Origin: Mesostigma viride
Taxonomy: Eukaryota > Streptophyta > Mesostigmatophyceae > Mesostigmatales > Mesostigmataceae
NCBI GenBank assembly: GCA_009746045.1
Contig: RPFO01000017.1
Location: 183,501 to 243,500 of the forward strand
Length of the DNA stretch: 60,000 nucleotides
Direction: 5' to 3'
Of this stretch, positions 1-14,100 are shown piece after piece; within the stretch, counting starts at the first letter, position 1, and each line of letters starts with the position of its first letter. The notes beneath the pieces were generated by a model. That model made no database searches. It saw only the letters and a program-made list of their open reading frames with translations, and had not been told where the DNA came from. The translations under genes and the position numbers were made by a program.

Positions 1-1960
1 GTAGGCCACTGTTCAATGGCTGCTTCAGGTGTCAGGGTGCGTTCCTGATAGGTTTGAATCAATGCTCTAATTGCAGGAGATGATTGATGGAATGTGGAGG
101 AGGCCCTGAGAGCCTTAAACTGATGTCTAAGGTTTAGGCCTTCCATCCCATACTCCAGAGCAAAGACAAATTGCTTAGCTTGTTCAACAGTGTGACCCTC
201 AGGCAAGCCAGCAATATTGATTTTGGATTCCTTTTTATGAGGGTTAAACACACCTGTGAGAGGGGGGTTGGCCCTCAAGAAGACGTCGGTTGCTTGTTGC
301 AGGCGGGTGGGGTCCAGGTTGATGGTCCCCCGCTCATACCGCGACATCAGGGCGCGCAGGCCCTCGACAGTTTGCAGCTGGTTAGCTGTTAACTGCTGGT
401 CTTGCAACGAGGCCAGCTGAGCCTGGAGAATGGCGAGCTGTTCCAGGACATCCCCCGTCCTTGGGGGGGCCTCAGCAGGTTGGGTGGGTGCCCTGGGCAC
501 CTCTGCACCTCCCCCCAGGGCCTCCTGGGGTCCTGGCCACCCCCCCTGGTTGGGGAGGGGGCCCCAACCCACAGGGCGAACCTGGGGTGGTGGGGGAGGG
601 GGAGGGGGGGCCGTGGTGGCCCGGGGGAGCCCGGGGGGTCCGGGTAACCCCACTGGGTCCAGCCCCAGCGGTGGAGGGGCGGGCAGGGGTGTCTGCCCCG
701 CTCTCCTCGCTGCCTCCTCCTGAGGAGCCTTTTCATCTCCTTGCGTACCTCATGCTCGCGGAGGGCCGCCTGAAAGGCAGCCTCATCCGTGGGAATGTCA
801 GGGAGGGGGTTGCCCATGATCATGGCCTCCTTGACATTGAGTTCTTGGGCCTTGCCCTTCCCCTGGGCCAAGACCAGCAATCCCTCCTTGTACTGCAAGG
901 GTTGGGGAGGAGAGGGTTTCTTGGTGGTTTCCAGCGGGGGGGCAGCTTCAGCTACCACCCCATGCTTGGCCAAGATGGCCTCCGTTACCCTGGCTTGGGT
1001 TAGGGAGGACATTGCTTTAAAATGGGCTGACCGAGCAAGCTCGGCCAGGTCTTGACCATCCGAGTATTCCATCGGATAATCAGCATTGGTGAGGAGGTCA
1101 CGTAGCCGCTGAGTCGCCTCGCGGTACGCCGCCGCCATCGCCTGGTGGGTGGCCAGGCGACGGGCGGCCTCCTCCTCATATTCCTGCCGCTTAGCGGCGA
1201 GCCGAAAAGCCGTCTCTCGACGGACCTCCCGGTCTCGCTGCCTCGCTCGGCGTTCTTCATTAGCCACCAGCGCGGCCTGCTCGACCGCCAGGAGCGCTGG
1301 GGTAAGAGTTATCTCAGTCTCCCCGTCGGGAAGACTGGCAGTGTCGGAGACCTCATCATCGGACATTTGTTGTCCTCCGATGGGCTCCACGGGTCTACGC
1401 ACCACCCGCGCGAGCTTAATGCTTTCCATGTCCTTCTTCTTGCGAAGAAGGGACGATGGTCGCCCAAGCTGAAGCTCGATGTGATTGTGTCCCTGAGCGA
1501 AGGGAACACGGAGATCAGATGTGGCGGTGCGAAACGTGATCGCCCCGTCCGGCGCCACCGAAGCCGTCTGACGGGGCATGAGCTCCCGAATAGTCGGCAA
1601 CGGAGGGCCGAACTGGGGAGCCTCAGCGGGGTTGACCGCCGAGGTCTCCGCAGCCATGGCTGCTCCAGCCGTGGTTGCGGCTGTTGCAGCCGCCGGAGTC
1701 GAGGGTAAGCCGGTCCCCCGGGGGGGAGCCGTCTCGTCCTCCGGCTTCTCAGGGGAGGGGGGTAGGTCGGTCGGCCTTGCAGCCGCCGTCCCCTCGTCCT
1801 GGCAGACATTGTTATTCTTTTTGTTTTTCTTCTTTTTCTTTGAAATGGCCGCATCGCCAGCCGGCTTCTGATTGTTGTTTTTGGGCATCCGCCGATCCTG
1901 CCCATCATCATCCTCGTTGAAGTTAAGCTTCTTAGCGACATTCTTGTTCGTGATAGCCAT
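1..1960 (-). CDS. Retroelement gag-like protein, 5' part, frameshifted and running off the window
   Basis: The minus-strand frame opens at the ATG at 1960 with a Lys/Asn-rich basic start. It continues through a Pro/Ala-rich segment and a long Arg/Glu/Ala helical stretch, roughly residues 210-400. Near 715-725 the good frame switches by one base. Past this point the original frame becomes an unnatural Pro/Gly/Arg run ending at 389, while the adjacent frame reads a Pro-rich linker, a Leu/Gln-rich helix and a globular segment (containing EGLRALMSRYERG and TPEAAIEQW) open to base 1. The layout of basic N-terminus, Pro-rich linker and compact helical domain resembles retrotransposon gag, but no zinc knuckle or pol is visible because the rest lies outside the window. 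It could also be a host gene. It lies outside the giant element. Confidence 0.45.
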
Positions 1961-2250
1961 GGTAGCAAATAAAATTCAAGTTAGAATGCGGTGGGATATG
2001 TTGCTTGAGAACACTGTACGCTGTGAGCAATGAATTGCTTGGTTCATTAGAAAATAGGTTTACCCTTTATCAACGTTCCTCTCACTGGCTGCGCCGCCAG
2101 TGACCGTTGGGTGCAGACCGTTGGCCCGAGGCCGCACGATGACAGGTAGCAGTCTAGTCACTGCATCGTGTGATCACAGATCAATGCACGCTGCAGTACG
2201 GTCCCTATCTAGGATACTCTAGTACCGTCCAATGACAGGACACTACGTAT
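1961..2250. other. Leader of the gag-like gene; no gene seen
   Basis: This is non-coding sequence between the ATG at 1960 and the left end of the giant TIR element. It contains a short inverted repeat (ctggctgcgccgccag near 2085). It may be leader or LTR of the gag-like element, but no paired LTR is available to prove it. Confidence 0.3.
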
Positions 2251-2254
2251 ACTG

Positions 2255-2327
2255 GGGTGGTCCCACGCGGAATGGGGTCATTTTTGGCGCATTTTGCAAG
2301 AAAAAAGCGCTAGTTTCAATCGTCCGA
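2255..2327 (+). repeat. Left terminal inverted repeat of the giant element
   Basis: It begins GGGTGGTCCCACGCGG and aligns over 73 bp with the reverse complement of 45069-45132. The first 24 bases are identical; after a 9-base gap, the poly-A and TTTCAATCGTCCGA parts match again. ACTG precedes it. Confidence 0.8.
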
Positions 2328-2548
2328 TATCTTTTTTTCGCGCGAATTTGGCGTCCGATCGCGTATTTTCGAGCTAATTTGGTGTCATAATGCTTAATTC
2401 ATGTCAATTTGAGCGTAGATTCCACATCGAGAGGCTTGAAAGTTAGTAATTCATGTAAATTTTACGTGGAGAGACTCGACATCATCCTAACCTTTGTATT
2501 AACCATAGGACGAGCATTGCCAGCGCATGTCCAAGTGCTAACTTTCCC
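2328..2548. other. 3' non-coding end of the minus gene
   Basis: This is AT-rich sequence between the left TIR and the stop of the minus gene. It holds two imperfect copies of a segment beginning taattcatgt (near 2396 and 2449). No gene was seen. Confidence 0.4.
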
Positions 2549-3111
2549 TCACACTTTCGAGGGCCTCTTCCGTAATTTCGCTTCCGCGATCTGCTGTTCC
2601 GTTTTCGACTTCCTCCTCTTGCTATCGATCTCCTTTGCAGGCGCCCAGACTTCCACATCCTTCCAGCTCTTGCCATCCGTCAGCTTTACCACCTTCATCG
2701 CGTAGTCCAGCGGCATCCACCACAACTTGTTCTTCAACTTCCCTCCCTTCTCCCCCTCAGCGAAAAACTTAAATGCGACGTCCCTCCACTTGGTGTCGTA
2801 TCCAGACACCTGCCCATAAAGCATGACGTCTTCTAGCTTGGCATACATTGGCGTAGCCGTATCCTTGTTCCCTGCTTGCATAATGGCTAAAGTCCACCCA
2901 TCACACCAAAAGGCCTCTGGTGCTCCGAACCCCATTTCCCCGTCCATAAGTCTCATTTCCAACGTGGGCTTGTCATCATCCTCATCGCCCGCCTGACTGT
3001 CTTCCGCCCCCTTAGGCTCCTCCCGTCCGGAAGTGTCAGCATGTACAGCCGCTGGTCCGAAGCCCACCGCCACATTAGCCAAGCGAAGTAACTGCTCCAC
3101 ATCCTCATTAC
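2549..3111 (-). CDS. Minus gene terminal exon: Trp-rich C-terminus
   Basis: The acceptor is gctcgcag at 3112, and the frame runs to TGA at 2549. The protein has an acidic linker, then a compact segment with MGFGAPEAFWCDGWTLAIMQ, KWRDVAFKFFAEGEKGG and KLKNKLWWMPLDYAMKVVKL, and a Lys/Arg tail. The joining phase with exon h does not match as read (direct joining gives a stop), so one more indel or another donor must exist. The intron (3112-3206) has no palindrome. Confidence 0.55.
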
Positions 3112-6100
3112 CTGCGAGCAAACCGATCATGCCATCAACGCATGACTAAAATCGAGTTAGTAGAAATCGGACTGCCAACCGTAAAAAATCAAAACACTCT
3201 ACATACCAGAATTCACTCGCAGATTTTTTCTTACCCTTTTTGGCCTTTTCCTTCGACCTCTGCTCGCAGGTAGACCCCGTCTGGGGGTGGGGGGCAGGCG
3301 CCGGGGCGGGTTTGGCGGGCTCGGCAACCTTGGCAGTCTTCGCGGTCTTGGGTAACTTCTTGGAAGCAACGCGCTCCTTTCCCCCGTCCTCCTCCTCTCC
3401 GCCGCCATCCTCCTCCTCCTTCTCCTCCTCATCGTCCGAATCTGAAAGCACAACTTTTCGACGCCGTTTCTGAGGCAGGGCAGGCTTGGCAGCTTCCCCA
3501 CCTTGGCCGATTTCTTGGAAGCAACGTGCTCCGCAGCCTTCCCACCCTTGGCGGATTTCTTGGTAGCAACGTGCTGCTCCTCCTCCTCCTCCTCCTCCTC
3601 CTCCTCCCCCTCCTCCTCCTCAGCATCGTCGTCCTCCTCCTCCTCCTCCTCAGCATCGTCGTCCGAATCAGCCACTGCCACAAGTTGCTTACGAAGCTGC
3701 TTCTTCGGTACCTGAGAAATGGGCAGAGTCCGCGGGGGAACCCGAAGCTGCTCTTCGGTACTGAGAACTGGGCAGAGGCGCCGGGGTGGCAGAGTCGGCA
3801 AGGGAACCCGAAGCTGCTTCTTCGGAACCTGAAAAACGGGCTGCGGCGCGGCAGGCTTGGAAGGCCCACCTCCATCATCCTCAACAAGTGACACGACTGC
3901 CCGTCGAGTCACTTGAGAAGCGGGCTTCTTCGCCGCAGGCGGATCCGAATCACCTTCAGGCCCCGTCATCTGTTCGGCCTGCTGCGTTCTGACCTCGACG
4001 GGGGTCTCTCCGCGGTTAGACCCTCCTGCCGGACCTCCATCCCCTCCATCCCCTCCCTCCAACAACTGTTGGTCATCCCTCTCCACCACGGCGGACAATC
4101 CCCCAGCTTCGTGGGAAGCTTTTCGCTTCTTCGCCCTTCCGAGCCTAGGCCCCCCATCACCTTCCCCCTGTTCAAGCCGCTCCCACAATTCACTCCCTTT
4201 CCCGATCCTTTCCACTATCTCTTGAAACCCCTTAATCTCCGCCTGGTACCAAACACGATCACCATCGGTTCGAACCTGGAGAAAAACTCTTGGGCGCAAG
4301 CCTTCAGCACATGATCGTAGATCCCGCCCGGTTGGGGAATGTCCGATTCTGGCGGGCAAGGACCAAACGCCCACCACCTGGACTGAAAGTGACTCCACTT
4401 ATCACCCCAAATGTTCGCCAAGTTCAGCAGGCTCAGGCACGGAAGGGACCTGCCCAAGGGAAAGTGGTGGGCTGAAGCTGAGGCAACCTCGCCTGCCACC
4501 TGCTTGACGAGCGACTTGTCATCTTTATCACCGAGGAGGACTGACAGCAAAACCAGACCCGGCGACGGCCCCAGTCCACACTACGCCACTCATACACAAC
4601 GTCCCACTCCTCCTTCCCCTTCGCCTCCTCCTCCTTCTTCGCCACCGTCTCCTTCCCCTTCCCCTTCCCCTTCCCCTTCTCCAGCCCCTTCACCGGCCCC
4701 TTCATCGCCGCCTCCTTCACCCCCCCTTCGAGTAATCCAACTTTTGGAGCGTACTTCCTGAACGCTTCCGGAGCCAAAAGTGCCAAACCCACCGTCTTGT
4801 CCTCGCTCTCTTTTAGCAGAATCTCCTGAAAGTCGATCTTGCCACTACTGATATCCTTTCTCGGAATCCTCAGATGTGCGGCGTGTTTTTTGGCTTTAAG
4901 AAGGTAGGCGATGTTCCTCGTTATGATGACGGCCACATCCCAAAATTCCCGGTATCTGGCCACAATCTCCCCTGCCGACCGGCCGAGGGAGAGGATGGAG
5001 ATTGAAGACGAGTTCGAAAATATGAGACGCCACAAACTCCTTGCCATTTGCGTCCTTGCATTCGCTTCCAGCGTCACATCCTCCTTGAATCTGGCGCAAA
5101 TGGTCAGCCGCAGGCACTCCAGCACATCCTTGGCGAACTCCACCAACTTGGTGAGCTTTTCCGGTCCAACCTGGCAGCTCATGATGCAATCGATCACGGC
5201 GTCCATCATAGGAAGGCTGGCCAAGTTCCTGAAAGCGGTCCAAGAGACCTTCTGGCCTTTCTTCTCCCCCTCTGCATTCGCGAATTTGCACCTTTGCATC
5301 ATCACCTCCTCAGGCGCGGGTTTCGTTGAGGCAGGATCATCAGTCTGCTCCTGTGTCAGACGGAGAAACGTGTTGGCCAGCGTGCGACTGTAAGCGGAAT
5401 GCACTGAAGCAATGCTGTGGGCCGGCTTTTTCTTTCCTTCTGCTTCCTCCTCGTGTACATCCACCCTGCCGGCTCCACATTCCCTTCCCTTCCCCCCGCT
5501 TGCCGCATAGCCGGGAGGATGTACGTGAGCAGATTGGTATAGTGGCCATCCGCAATATAGTGGCCCTTCCCACGCGTGACTTTGCCGTATAGATATAGCT
5601 TGTTGTAGTTCCACACGTCAAGCAACGCCTGGCCCAGCGTACGATCCGCCACGGCTAAGTCCTCCGAATTCGCCCCCTTGGCGATGTCGAACAGCTTCTC
5701 CAGCTTGCCGGTCAGCACCGCCTGCGACATCAATTAACATCGAGCGAGCAACGACAAAACTCAGTCATAAAAGGCGAGGGGTATAGCTGCGGATAGACCC
5801 TAACAAAATTCGAAAAAGAAACGGCCGACAATACGCAACGAAAATTCCAACAAAAAAAAGGAGAGGGTCTAGCTGCAGCGAGACCCTCGCAAAAAACTTG
5901 AAGCGCACACAAAAAACAACCACGAAAATTCCGAGGGTCTACCCGCAGCTAGACCCTGCCAAAATAGATAGCTTACATCTTCTTTTGGCTTAGGTAGATT
6001 TCGCTGCTCACTCCACGACGGGAGCAGGTCGCCACCCTTGAGAAGAATGACATTCGTACCCATGTAACCACCACGGAATTTCCGCAACAGGTCCTGGAAG

Positions 6101-9100
6101 GCGTGCTCCGCCTCCTTAGGAGTATTTGCGAAATTGGACTCCGCCCCACCCTCGCACATCATTGCCCGAACCTCTCCCCACCCGCCATCCGGCCCCCTGA
6201 GAAACGACTTTAACCCCTTAAAGTAGTGGTTCCCATCCACCACCGCGTACCGGAGAACCAGATACGGTACCGGTACCCGTTCCTCAAAAAATTTCGGATC
6301 GTAGGACTTCATCGCAGTATTGCACAGCAGGTTGAAAACTTGCCGACTGCCCTCGATCTCCTGAGGCAAAACTGCTTCCACCTCGTCCACCCTGGCGTAG
6401 GTACGCCACTCAACTCCTCTCGCCAGGAAAGAGGTGGTGGACTCCGTGTTAAGCCACACGTCGACTTCAGTATCCGAAAGGGGCCGGAAGTACCTGGACC
6501 CCACATCCTCCGCGTCAATCTTGGCGCCGTGGTGAATCTTCAGCCACTTGACGAAATCCGGCATGCACAAGATTTGCTTGTCGAACAGGTCAGGTTGAGA
6601 TTCGGCAAGCGCCTGGAAAGGGAACTGCCAGACCGGGACAACAACCTTGAAGTGCAAGCTGTTGTCCCGCGCATTGAGGAGAATGCGGCCGTTCTCCTTA
6701 ATGGTTTCAAGGTTTAAACGCCGCTGCCTCAAAGCCTCTGGCAAAATAAGCGCGTTGACCGTCTGGATCCGCATACTGAAACATCCGGTCTGCTTAAAAT
6801 CGGCCGGCCGAATCCAACGCGTTTCCCTGAGAGTATTGGCCTTCCGGATGTTCTGGTCCCTGACCTCCTTGTTCGAGTCGACCTTTTTCGAAGGCTTCCA
6901 GCTTTCAATGATAGGGTCGGTGTCCGGGTTCCCACTGCTCGTGAGCACCCCCTCCTTAAAAAGCTTGTTGAGTGACCGGAGCAGCTCAAGAAAGGGGGAG
7001 AACTCGGGCCAGTTTGGCAGGTCATCGACGTCCGCCATCCGCCTACTCGAGCAGTACTTGAGCATATCCTTCACCAGCGCGAACACGGCGTCATGACCAG
7101 GTAACTTCTTCTCCACCGTGGCGTCTTCGTCCCCCCCGTCATCCTGAAGTAAAAAATCGAAAAGGACCGCAGGATTTGCTCAAGTCAGTAATATTTAGGC
7201 CGACCACGACATCCTGTTCAGGGACGAACAAAGTTCTGTTGGAATAATACCTTACTGACACTAAACACCAAGTCCCGCAGCCAGTCAGCGTCTACCCGCA
7301 GCGAGAGGTCTAAATTTTCACAACAATCGTACCTGTCCAGTTTTCTGCTGCTTCTTGGCCTCCTTAGCCTTCTCCTTCTCCGCCTTCTTCGCCTCCTTCT
7401 CCGCCGCCTTCTTCTCCGCGTTCTTCTTACTGTTAGCCTTTGCCACCGCATTCAGCGCCCTTTTTCCCTCAGCGGCCCGACGACGAAAATCAGCCTTCAT
7501 GAATTTCTCGATCTTCTCAACCTTTGCCTCTGAGTACTCCTTAGGCTGCCAATTGAAATTCTTGGTGGCTTTCGACTTCACCAGATTTACAAATTCATAT
7601 GCCAATTCACTCTGAAAGGTAGCGGCACCCAACACCTCCGTATCGAAATCGGCATCGACTTCCGCCTCAAGTCGTGTCAGGTACTTGCGAAACTCGGACC
7701 CCGCAGGTCCCTCCGAATCGACGCCATCGGGCGGAGACTTAAGCATGATCAGGCCAACAGCAATAATATGATCCTTCGCAACCTTCTTGCGGGAATCCAG
7801 CTTTTCCCTTTCATGCTCAGTCAATTCGGGCTTCGCCGCCTTCCCCCCAGCAGTACCCCCAGCGACAGCCCCCGCCTGCATGACAAAAAAAAACCAACAA
7901 CAAGGGACTTGATTTGCGCAGCAACTCGTCAGCAGAGCTTGTGAGCTCCTGGTCCTTGCCGGCTGGAATGACCCTAGGCTGCTGGCTAGCAACCTTTATC
8001 CTCACACCAGGCCTACGACCCTCGATAGGCTCGCCACTCGTCGTGACGACCAAGGTTCGTGTGTGAAGACGCTCGTTGCCTCGTTGAGCCTCGAGCTATA
8101 TGCAACCTCGTTCCATCCTTGTTCCTCGGTCATGAGCAACGCTGGGCAACGCTACATTGCCAGAGCCTCGTATCGCTGCCTTGCATCCTCGTTGCAGGCA
8201 GCATACAGGAATCTCTGGCTATCCTGTGTCTAGGACAGCACAGGACCTGCCACAGTCCTGCAAGGACTTACATCCTTGCAGACCTGCTGGCTGGTTACTG
8301 GCTTCTACTAGCCACAGTACCGTTGAGCCCTCAGTACACTGTGTCCCAGTCACGTGAGAGTCCAGGCTAAGCCTGTGCAGGCACGGCCTGCCACGTGTCC
8401 TGTCCACTATGCCCTGAGTGTGCACCGCCCTCGCCCACCGGTCGGCAGTACTTCGGGACTTGATAACTTTCTCGTCCCTTGTCTGTTCTAGGCGGTTGAC
8501 ACGGCGTTGGAAAGGTCTCCTCAACCTGCATCCATCTAGCACATTGGTGCCCCAATATGCTAACTCCAACCCTTTCTTGTTTTGGAGCTTGGACCAGCCT
8601 GAGAACCTATCAGCCACTGTCCCCACAAGCCTTCAGACATCTGATCCCTCTCAGAGACCAGACCTGCCTTTTCTTTTGGAACCTGAGGTGCCTCCAAATA
8701 TTAGCTAGGCCTGCTCATTGGTTCAAAGGTTGCCCTCTGACCCACATGACATCCCAACCCTTTCTTTGGGAACCTGGTGTAGATTAAAGTTAGGTCTTCA
8801 CTTAGTCAGAGGAGTTTGGATAGAGGAGTCCATGAACGTACTATTGTGAGTTCCTGGTCATCCAGTTATCACAGGCGCCCGTTCATATGGCGCCCGCCAC
8901 GGAGCCTCCTTTATCTTTTAAATCCTTCCAAAGACTGAGAGAGCCCTGACAAATGTTAGCCAACACATGGGGAGCCCATGTCCTCACTGAGTCTCACTCA
9001 GGATTCATACATGCCAGGCTGAGGTCAGCTGGGGAATCGAACCCCACCCCATCTTCTCCAGGTTTGGATCAGCTCCTGGAACTGAGCATCACAAACAACA

Positions 9101-11071
9101 AAACATGACAATAACAAGATTATGTTTTATTATAAAGGAGTATAACCCATAGTGAGGCCCCTGGCAACCATGTCCAACATGGTCACACAACCAGGGATTT
9201 TATTAGCATGCAACAGGTTGGTTACAGAGAATATATACAAATGTACAGCAACCTGTTAGAGCCAACACTTGGGCTGCCCTTGCAGGGTCCATTCCATGAA
9301 GACCCAAGGCCCATTACAAAGTCCTTAAGACTCTTCTGCAGCTCCATGACAGAGCCAGGCGAAATTCTCAGCCAGGGGAGTGACTCCACCCTGACCCCTG
9401 TCCAGCAGAGTGTGTCTGAACTCTGAAGGACCTGCTGTCAGCCACCACGTGGCTGCCCAGCCCACTGGGATACCTGTTATATTATAGGTTTCAGCTCGCA
9501 GTCACATGGAAATAATTAATGATTGTGTGCCGGTACTTAGCCATTTTGTGGTTCGAGGCGTTCGGGTTAATTCAGCGAATTGGGACTTAGCCGTTTTGAG
9601 GTTCGGCTGAATTTTGGCTTGTGTGATCCACAACGATTTAAGTTACGCTGTGTGCGTTATGCCTCGTGAGTTACGCCCTAGACTTTGGCTGCGCGGCACT
9701 GGTCCGGTACTGAGGTGCGGACTAGGATTCTGGGTACTGCCGGCTGGCGTGACAAGTGGCGAGATACTGGTGTGTGTCGATTGGTCGGTACTCGGCTGGT
9801 GTGTTGTAACGGAGATGTGTAACGGAGATGCGTTCCCAGGCTTGCGTCGGTGCCTAGCGCTGCAGGCTAGCCTAGCCGCCTGACAGACGATGATGATCCA
9901 AAAGCCAGCATTGTGTTGCGGCGGTCCAACGGTTGTTGCTGCTATGCTGGCAATGGCTATGGTTGCGCTGGTAAATTAAGCTGGGGGCTTGGCTCTGAGT
10001 TTGTAACCTGATTACCGTAAAATTATCATTTAATAAAATTCGAACTCGATTTTAACATGTACTAGGACGGGGTTAATTAATAAGGAAAAACGTAGCAATG
10101 TCGGATCAAGAACAAGAAGAGACGGATTCGAGAAAGCGTACTGGGTGGAAGGATTTAAGAAATGAGAAGAATTTGATAGAGCTGTGCAAAACACGAGTCG
10201 GGACAGTTCCTCTTGATGCGGCAGTGACATTGGTAGAGGATTTCTGTGACAGGTTTGAGGCGTTTGTGGCGGATCATGCAGATAAAACCGAGGATCTGTA
10301 TGGGCTATTCCGGGATGCCGGAATGTTTAGAGCCGACAACGCCATTCTAGTAAATTGCCTGCGCTCCTGCCGTGACGAGAAAATCGAGGGCGCTGCAATT
10401 GGAGGTAGGTTGCGTGCAGCACTTCTTGAATCGAAAGCATCTGCCAAGTCTCGTCATGTTGGCATTTATAATTGGGTGCCGAAGCGTCCCTACACACTCG
10501 ACCTTCTCGCTTTGAGAAATGCGAGAAACGAGAGTGTAAAGGATGGCATTCCGGTGGTGGAACTGGCGGTGGTGGACCGTTATGTTCGCAATGCCAAGGA
10601 CCTTAATTTCCAGAATGCCATGGCAGCTCTCAAGCGTGAGAAAGCCGAGGATGATCTCAATAAGGCGATTGAGGTTATCACGGGCATTGTCGAGGGTGAG
10701 GAGAGGGACATGGTGGCCCAACTGCGGGCCCAAGGTAAGCTCAATGAGCTGGGTCTGATTTCCCCTGCATTACCGCCTGTCGCTGTGAATTCCATTCCTT
10801 CTTCTGGTGGTGCCCAAGGTGGTGCTGCTAAAGCGCCGGATGGGGGCAAGGTGGCCGCCATTGCGGGCGGTGGTGGCTCTAGCGGCGCGGGGCCCAGCGG
10901 GCCTCGGGGCAATGGGGGCCCGATGCGTAGGGGCAATAAGGGCAGCTTCAGCCGAGCGCAGCGCATGCCTGGGAAGCGATGGCAGCAAGGTAGACAGCAG
11001 CCATACCCGCAGCAGCAGCAGCATGCACAACAGCCTGCAGCTGCGTCGCCGTATCAGCAGCAACAGCGCTC

Positions 11072-11112
<41 letters not shown>

Positions 11113-14100
11113 GTGCACAGCCGGCGGTGCATGGGGCATGCTTTGTGTGTGGGAAGTCGGGACACATGGCAGCCAATTGCTATCACAGGCACAAGGACAC
11201 TCTCCAGGCACGCAGCAACGCCAACTCGCAAGCACCAGCGGTGTGTCACAGGTGTGGGCAGCCAGGGCACTTTGCGAGGGACACTCACCTGTGCCCAGCG
11301 GCCCAGGGCGGTGGCCGTAGGTGACTAGGTGAGGTTGGCATGCGGGCTGGTGCAGGGGAGGCCAGCTCGACCCCCCAGGTGTACTCACCCTACCTGGGTG
11401 CTCAGGTGGCGGTGCTAGCAGGCACTAGGGAGAAGGGGGGCCACCTGGAGCATGGGACAGCTGCAGAAGGGGGAAGGGCAGTGTCTCAGGGGATGGGGAA
11501 TGAGTGGGTTGGAGGCGCTGCAGGGGGGCACACCGCAGCGGGCGGGCCGCCGGTAGGTGGTACCTCACCAGACCCTAGTTCAGCACATGTGAATGGTGCG
11601 GCGTGCGGTGAGGCAGCCGGGTCGCTCAGTGTACTTAACATGGCCACACGGTTACACAAAGCACTAGGGCATGGGCATGCGGGTGAGGAGTGGGCAGCCA
11701 TGCTAGGGTTCACAGACTTAGTGGATATGTGCAAGCAGGTGTGGTTAAGGTGTCGCAAATGTCAGGAGCGGGCACCTAAACCGCACAAGTTCCATGCACG
11801 TAGGCCAGAGTTTGAGCGAGGTGTGGTGCAGTGTGATGTATTCATGTATGACGACAGAGACTACGTGCTTGCAGTGGGCAGGTTCTCCAGGTACAAGGTC
11901 ATGGTGCCACTTGAGCGCAAGCTGAAGGAGCACTTGTGTGATGCATTGCGTCTCCTCAGGTCCAAGTTTGGTGTGGCATCTGTGTTGGAGTGCGATCAGC
12001 AGTTTGAGTGCTGTGTGGGTGAGCCGGGTGTGGGGAAGATAGAACTTGCTGGGGTAGCTGACCACGAGCACCAGGGTCTTGTCGAGCGCCACATACAGAC
12101 ATCGAAGCAGGTGATGGCATGCATGGAGAAGATGAGAACAGGCTCGTATCGTGAGAGGCTGGTGATCTGCAATGAGATAGAGCAATGTCTCAACAACCGT
12201 GTAATGGTCAAGGTGTTGGGTGGGCAGGTGGCAGTCACGCCTAAGGGAGTGGAGATGGGCTTGTTGTCACCTGAGGCTGTGGAAGAGTACAGGGATTATT
12301 TGAGCGATCGTTACGTGCGCATGGTAAAGATGGACCTGCGACGTGGACAGGTTTATGTGCCGTGCGTGAACGCCAGGGTCTGGGCCTACGCGGAGGGCAG
12401 TCATGGAAAACGGGGCCTATGGAGAGGTCCCGGTGTGGTCAAGGAGATCGATCCTGATCACATGCTTGCTTCGGTAGCGCTAGAGGACAGTTGCTACGAC
12501 AAGCTGCTAGCGTGGAAACACCTGCGCCCCTACTATGACGGGCTGGGGCCGCCAGACCCACCCGCTGAGGAAGGTGTTAGGGACCCCAGTGTGCAGGCTG
12601 GGGGTGAGGCGGGGGATCCCGGGGCTGCAGGGGGGGTGAGGGAGGGGGGTGGGCCTGATCAACCTACTCGCTCCCTTTCGCCGGAAGCTGGGTTGCCACC
12701 TTCCAAGGGCGGTCCCGCTAGCGTGGGGTCGGGCGGTTCGGGGGTTGCCCCAGCCGTTGACGACCAGGAGAAGCAGCGCGCCGCGGTACTAGCCCGCCTA
12801 GTGGAGCGCCTGCAGGAAGCTCGACGCGCTGCCACGGTGGGCGAGCAGCGGCAGTTGGGGGGCAACATCTCGCGGGCCGGCAAGGAGCGGGTGGCCGAAG
12901 GTGGGATGGTACCACGGTCCGGTGAGGCGGGTGAGCCAGCCGAAGGTGGGGTTGCACGGGCCGGCGATGCTGGGGCATTGACCGCAGGTGCGGGGCAGCA
13001 GGCTGGTGGCGTTGGCGGGTTGGCCGACGCGGGGCCTATATTGCCGAGTGAGGGCGACAGCCCCATGGACGACAGCGAGGCTGTCGAGGAGAGAGGTGAG
13101 CCAGGTGAGCTGGTGGCTGCGGTCTCTAAGCTTGCCAACTGGTATTCGGACGGGCTGGGTAGTTGTCGATTGGAAGTGGACACTGACGCGGTGGTGTGCT
13201 TGCTGGGTGAGGGAGTAGCCAGGCATCTGCCGTGCACTGCGTCCAGGTGGAGGTATGTGGAGGACTTCTCCGGGTTAGTGAGGATGCCGGTGCGGGGTGA
13301 GGTAATGCTGACGATCTTGGGGAGAGAGACGCCGTTTTGCGTGCTCGAGGGGTATGATGGACCCGCCATTTTGGGACTTCCTTTCCTGGACCATCCTGAT
13401 GTGCGGATTCAGAGCTCATTGCTAACCCGAGTAGGTCACGGGTCGATAGAGCTACAGTCTTACAAGTCAGTCGAGCCTCTCAGTCGCATTTGCAGCACAG
13501 TGGCTAGGCTAGCAGCACTGTCGGGTACGGAGGGTGTAGCGTGGGGCGCTGATCTCCCGCCAGCTGCTGACCTGGTTATGCCTGCATTACTGCATCCCAA
13601 CAGCCTAGGAATCACTGAGAGGGACATAGCCGCACATTCCCCGATCACATTCCCTGAGCTTGTACTGCAGATGTCAACGCCTAGTGGGTTCTCGAGCTGG
13701 TGGTGTGCATTCCGTAAGGCACTTGAGGAGTGGCAGGGCTACGGGGTGTATGAACCGCTTGACACGGTGCCGAAGGGGGCTAGGGTGCTTCCGCTGAAGA
13801 TGGTGCTGTCCCACAAGGTGAAGGCAGGTGTGGAGATCTGCTACGTGAGGCCGGTATCACAAGAGTTTGCAGGTACTAGCCCGCTGGCCAAGGAGGAGCT
13901 CTACACCCCAGGGATGGCATGGGACACGTTCAGGATGGTTAGCATGATTTTTCTTAGCTTTCTGGACGAAGGCAAGGACTACGCGTGTGCGTCCATTGAT
14001 GTCAAGCGCGCATTCCCTAACTCTAGCGAGGAAGTGGCGCAAGAGGTGTGGGAGGGTACTCCGCCTCTAGTGGTGCAGACGCCGCCGTTCTGGAAGGAGG

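Noticed and set aside
2160-2254. Extending the giant element's inverted repeats further outward (with 45133-45200)
   Set aside because: Similarity outside the 73/64-bp TIRs is weak and patchy. ACTG at the sharp boundary fits an end better, though this remains open.
7912-8708. Several open frames inside the LTRs of B (also 21925-22582)
   Set aside because: They overlap LTR sequence and each other in different frames; no protein-like features.
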